DNA from: an uncultured Bacteroidales bacterium
Lineage (GTDB): Bacteria; Bacteroidota; Bacteroidia; Bacteroidales; Paludibacteraceae
Length of the DNA: 8,542 nt
Direction: 5' to 3'
Assembly (NCBI GenBank): GCA_937901025.1
Contig: CALCGR010000146.1
Span: 1-8,542 of the forward strand
Of the stretch, positions 6,631 to 8,542 are shown piece by piece (the first letter of the stretch is position 1; every line of letters starts with the position of its first letter). Under the pieces are notes generated by a model. The model was not told the origin of the DNA. It ran no database searches and saw nothing but the letters and a program-made list of their open reading frames with translations. Both the position numbers and the translations under genes were made by a program.

Positions 6631-8280
6631 ATGAAAACATATAAATATTTAGTATCTTTGGTGGTAATTGCTTTGGCAATGACGGCTTGTGTACAAAATC
6701 TTAATGTTGAGCCGTTTGATAAGAATACCCTGCAAACCTTTGAGCAAGATGCCGTCTTTTCCAAATGTTATGCTACATTGGGGCTCACCGGTCAAAAGGG
6801 TCCTGATGGCAGTGGTGATATCGATGATTTTGATGAGGGTGCTTCCTCTTTCTATCGTATCATGTGGGAGTGCAATGAGTTCCCGTCTGATGGCGGTTGG
6901 TGGGTTTGGGGTGACCCGGGCGTAGCCGACTTGCGTATTATGAAATGGGGCGCAGATAATTTCCTGGTAGGAGGTCTTTATTATCGTTTGTTCTTTGATA
7001 TCACCCTCTGTAACCACTTCTTGGATTTGGCTACCGGCGAGGATGAGAAGACGCAGCAACAACGCGCTGAGGTTCGTTTCTTGCGTGCTCTCAACTATTG
7101 GTATCTGCTCGATATGTTCGGCACCAATGATGATGACTTGAATGGTTGCGTTCCGTTTACGCTGGAAGTGTCCGCTACTTCTCCTATGCCGCAGAAACGT
7201 TCATACATCTTTGATTGGTTGATTACGGAACTCAAAGAGTTGGAAACGCTTTTGCCTGATCAGCGTCTCTCTACATGGCGTGTAGATAAAGTGGCAGCTC
7301 AGATGTTACTCGCCCGTACCTATCTGAATGGTAATATCTATACCCGCACAAATCCCGACGATGCTTCTACCGGTAAGGATTATTGGGCAGAAGCGGCCGA
7401 GTATGCTCAGAAAGTAATCAACTCGCAGTATAAACTTTGTACCACTCCGGGTATCAAAGGGAACTCTCCTTACCAACTCCTCTTTATGGGCGACAATGAT
7501 GTTAATGGTGCTCAGAACGAGGCTATCCTGTTGGTTTATCAGGATGGTGTTGCCACTCGTGCATGGAGCGGTAGCCGTTTTACCGTTTGCGCTTTCCGAT
7601 ACAAAGATTTGGCGAACGAGCCTTGTGGTACAGACGATTATTGGGGATGCTTCCGTTCCAGTCCGGAATTGGTTAAGGCCTTTACGTCCAAAACGACTGT
7701 TCAAGCAACGGCAGCTCAGATGCCTGCATTGCTCAAGGATGATCGCGCTATCCTTTGCTCGATATACAACGATGGTGCTAATGCTTGCAAACTCAATGGT
7801 ACTATGAGTTCCGAGATGGGTGACTGCTGGGGTATCATGAAATGGACGGGTATCCGTTCCGATAGTTTGTATGCCAGCGATAAGTCTTTCCCCGATACCG
7901 ATATTCCTTTGATTCGTGTAGCGGAAGCTTATTTGACCTATGCTGAGGCTATCTATCGTCAAGGTAAAACGGACGATGCTTTGAAAGTCATCAACGAGAG
8001 CGTCCGTGCTCGTGCACATGCCGATGCTTTGACTGCGTTGGATGATATGACGCTCTTGCAAGAGTGGCAGCGTGAGTTCTATTGCGAAGGTCGTCGTCGT
8101 ACCGATCTTGTTCGTTTTGGTAAGTTCGCAGGCAGTTCGGCTGATTACAACTGGGAAGGTCGTGGAGAAAAAACATCTTCCGATCAACCCGCTGTTATGG
8201 GCGCTCACTACAATGTGTTCCCGCTTTATACCAATGATGTAACAGCTAATCCGAATTTGAAACAACATAAAAATTATTAA
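6631..8280 (+). CDS. susD: SusD-like starch-binding surface lipoprotein (RagB/SusD family)
   Basis: This 549-residue lipoprotein forms the glycan-binding lid on the SusC-like barrel. The lipobox is M-T-A-C with the lipidated Cys at 20. Family landmarks are R-A-E-V-R-F-L-R-A-L-N-Y-W-Y (145-158, TPR-like helix), P-D-T-D-I-P-L-I-R-V-A-E-A-Y-L-T (421-436) and W-Q-R-E-F-Y-C-E-G-R-R-R-T-D-L-V-R-F-G (479-497). Compared from memory with B. thetaiotaomicron SusD, it is a close relative rather than a generic family member: it shares G-L-T-G-Q-K-G (51-57), and starch-contact positions D73, R81, W98 and W320 correspond to D68, R76, W93 and W338. Y296 corresponds to W312, still aromatic, and N101 to P96. 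Starch or maltooligosaccharide binding is therefore well supported. The protein is rich in Cys (13 in all). It follows the susC-like gene by 31 nt; the next gene is 88 nt away. Confidence 0.93.
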   Translation: MKTYKYLVSLVVIALAMTACVQNLNVEPFDKNTLQTFEQDAVFSKCYATLGLTGQKGPDGSGDIDDFDEGASSFYRIMWECNEFPSDGGWWVWGDPGVADLRIMKWGADNFLVGGLYYRLFFDITLCNHFLDLATGEDEKTQQQRAEVRFLRALNYWYLLDMFGTNDDDLNGCVPFTLEVSATSPMPQKRSYIFDWLITELKELETLLPDQRLSTWRVDKVAAQMLLARTYLNGNIYTRTNPDDASTGKDYWAEAAEYAQKVINSQYKLCTTPGIKGNSPYQLLFMGDNDVNGAQNEAILLVYQDGVATRAWSGSRFTVCAFRYKDLANEPCGTDDYWGCFRSSPELVKAFTSKTTVQATAAQMPALLKDDRAILCSIYNDGANACKLNGTMSSEMGDCWGIMKWTGIRSDSLYASDKSFPDTDIPLIRVAEAYLTYAEAIYRQGKTDDALKVINESVRARAHADALTALDDMTLLQEWQREFYCEGRRRTDLVRFGKFAGSSADYNWEGRGEKTSSDQPAVMGAHYNVFPLYTNDVTANPNLKQHKNY

Positions 8281-8368
8281 ACAACATATCCTTTGATTCG
8301 TTGTCTAATAGTTTGTAATTAACAATAATCAATTAACAATTTTATTAACAATTAAATTCTAAAACATT
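8281..8368 (+). promoter_or_regulatory. AT-rich 88-nt leader with three ATTAACAAT copies
   Basis: ATTAACAAT occurs at 8318-8326, 8332-8340 and 8344-8352. The 13-mer AATTAACAATAAT (8317-8329) also occurs at 2284-2296, in the leader of the lipoprotein gene. No Shine-Dalgarno sequence, good terminator hairpin or well-spaced promoter is seen. The simplest reading is an unstructured A/T-rich translation leader, usual in Bacteroidetes, within a continuing transcript. Confidence 0.4.
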
Positions 8369-8542
8369 ATGAAAAAGATTTTTTCTTTTGTTGCTGCTGC
8401 GCTGATGAGCGTTAGCATGTTCGCTGCTCCTGCTACGGTTCCTACCGTAACGGATTTGGCTGGTGCCGGTTATGATGTAAGCGCTAACCGTGTAATCTGC
8501 TTGTATTTTGACGAGCAAGTATGTAATGACATCGTATGGGCA
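8369..8542 (+). CDS. Secreted protein at the SusE/SusF position, N-terminal part (3' end outside window)
   Basis: The ATG at 8369 opens a frame that stays open for 58 codons to the window edge. It begins with a signal peptide: M-K-K-I start, hydrophobic stretch V-A-A-A-L-M-S-V-S-M, and a likely signal peptidase I cleavage after M-F-A (residues 17-19). No lipobox Cys is present, unlike classical SusE and SusF. The mature start, A-P-A-T-V-P-T-V-T-D-L-A, is followed by a strand-like stretch R-V-I-C-L-Y-F-D and a second Cys soon after (C44 and C52). The family is not recognised. Position after the susD-like gene suggests a secreted or periplasmic glycan-binding or glycan-processing partner, but only context supports this. 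Confidence 0.75.
   Translation, partial: MKKIFSFVAAALMSVSMFAAPATVPTVTDLAGAGYDVSANRVICLYFDEQVCNDIVWA

Noticed and set aside
6653..6660. TATCTTTG, an exact match to the -7 consensus, near the start of the susD-like gene
   Set aside because: It lies inside the coding region, with no -33 element at the right distance. The motif is short enough to occur by chance.
7306..8268. Long open frame on the - strand opposite the susD-like gene (320 codons)
   Set aside because: It is fully antisense to a well-identified gene, has no recognisable protein features and no promoter, and is best explained as a codon-use shadow. The same holds for minus-strand frames at 999-1601, 3540-4256 and 5529-6341.
8260..8288. 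10-bp direct repeat AAACAACATA on either side of the susD-like stop codon
   Set aside because: It is short, AT-rich and without associated inverted repeats or mobile-element genes, so it is probably chance.
8281..8304. ACAAC ... GTTGT inverted repeat just after the susD-like gene as a terminator
   Set aside because: The stem is only 5 bp and AT-rich, the loop is 14 nt and no T run follows, so termination is not supported.
8292..8315. Possible promoter before the last gene (TTTG at 8292 and TAGTTTG at 8309-8315)
   Set aside because: The -7 element lacks one base of the TAnnTTTG spacing and the gap to TTTG is only about 13 nt, too short for a Bacteroidetes promoter.

Overview
The window looks like an uncultured or gut/rumen-type member of the Bacteroidales. 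The signs are a SusC/SusD outer-membrane glycan-import pair, Bacteroidetes-style lipoproteins, a promoter of the TTTG / TAnnTTTG type, AT-rich gene leaders without Shine-Dalgarno sequences, and a secreted repeat protein with 'GCDS' modules and a short C-terminal tail typical of this order. All genes lie on the + strand.

Layout. (1) Positions 1-752 hold the 3' end of a large modular secreted protein: two full ~57-residue repeats, an Ig-like domain and a short conserved-looking C-terminal tail. It is closed by a strong intrinsic terminator at 772-810. (2) Positions 811-920 are an AT-rich control region with a good Bacteroidetes promoter (862-893) and two perfect palindromes placed against the -33 element and inside the spacer. 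(3) From 921 a tightly packed cluster begins: an inner-membrane MFS transporter of the maltose/maltooligosaccharide (MalY/SLC45-like) type, an unrecognised lipoprotein, a SusC-like TonB-dependent receptor and a SusD-like lipoprotein, with gaps of only 26-31 nt. (4) After an 88-nt AT-rich leader with three ATTAACAAT copies, a further secreted protein begins at 8369 and runs off the window.

How the genes fit together. The cluster reads as a starch/maltooligosaccharide utilisation locus. SusD captures glucan at the cell surface, SusC imports it through the outer membrane using TonB energy, and the MFS protein carries the resulting maltose or maltooligosaccharides across the inner membrane. The starch assignment is stronger than usual for a SusD homologue. 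Compared with the B. thetaiotaomicron SusD sequence as recalled from memory, the positions matching the starch-contact residues D73, R81, W98 and W320 are kept, Y296 is replaced by Trp and N101 by Pro. No amylase, glucosidase or regulator gene lies inside the window.

The least explained parts are the lipoprotein inserted between transporter and susC, the signal-peptide protein after susD (where SusE/SusF would be expected, but without a lipobox), and the palindromic promoter. No RNA genes, CRISPR arrays, insertion sequences or prophage genes were seen.
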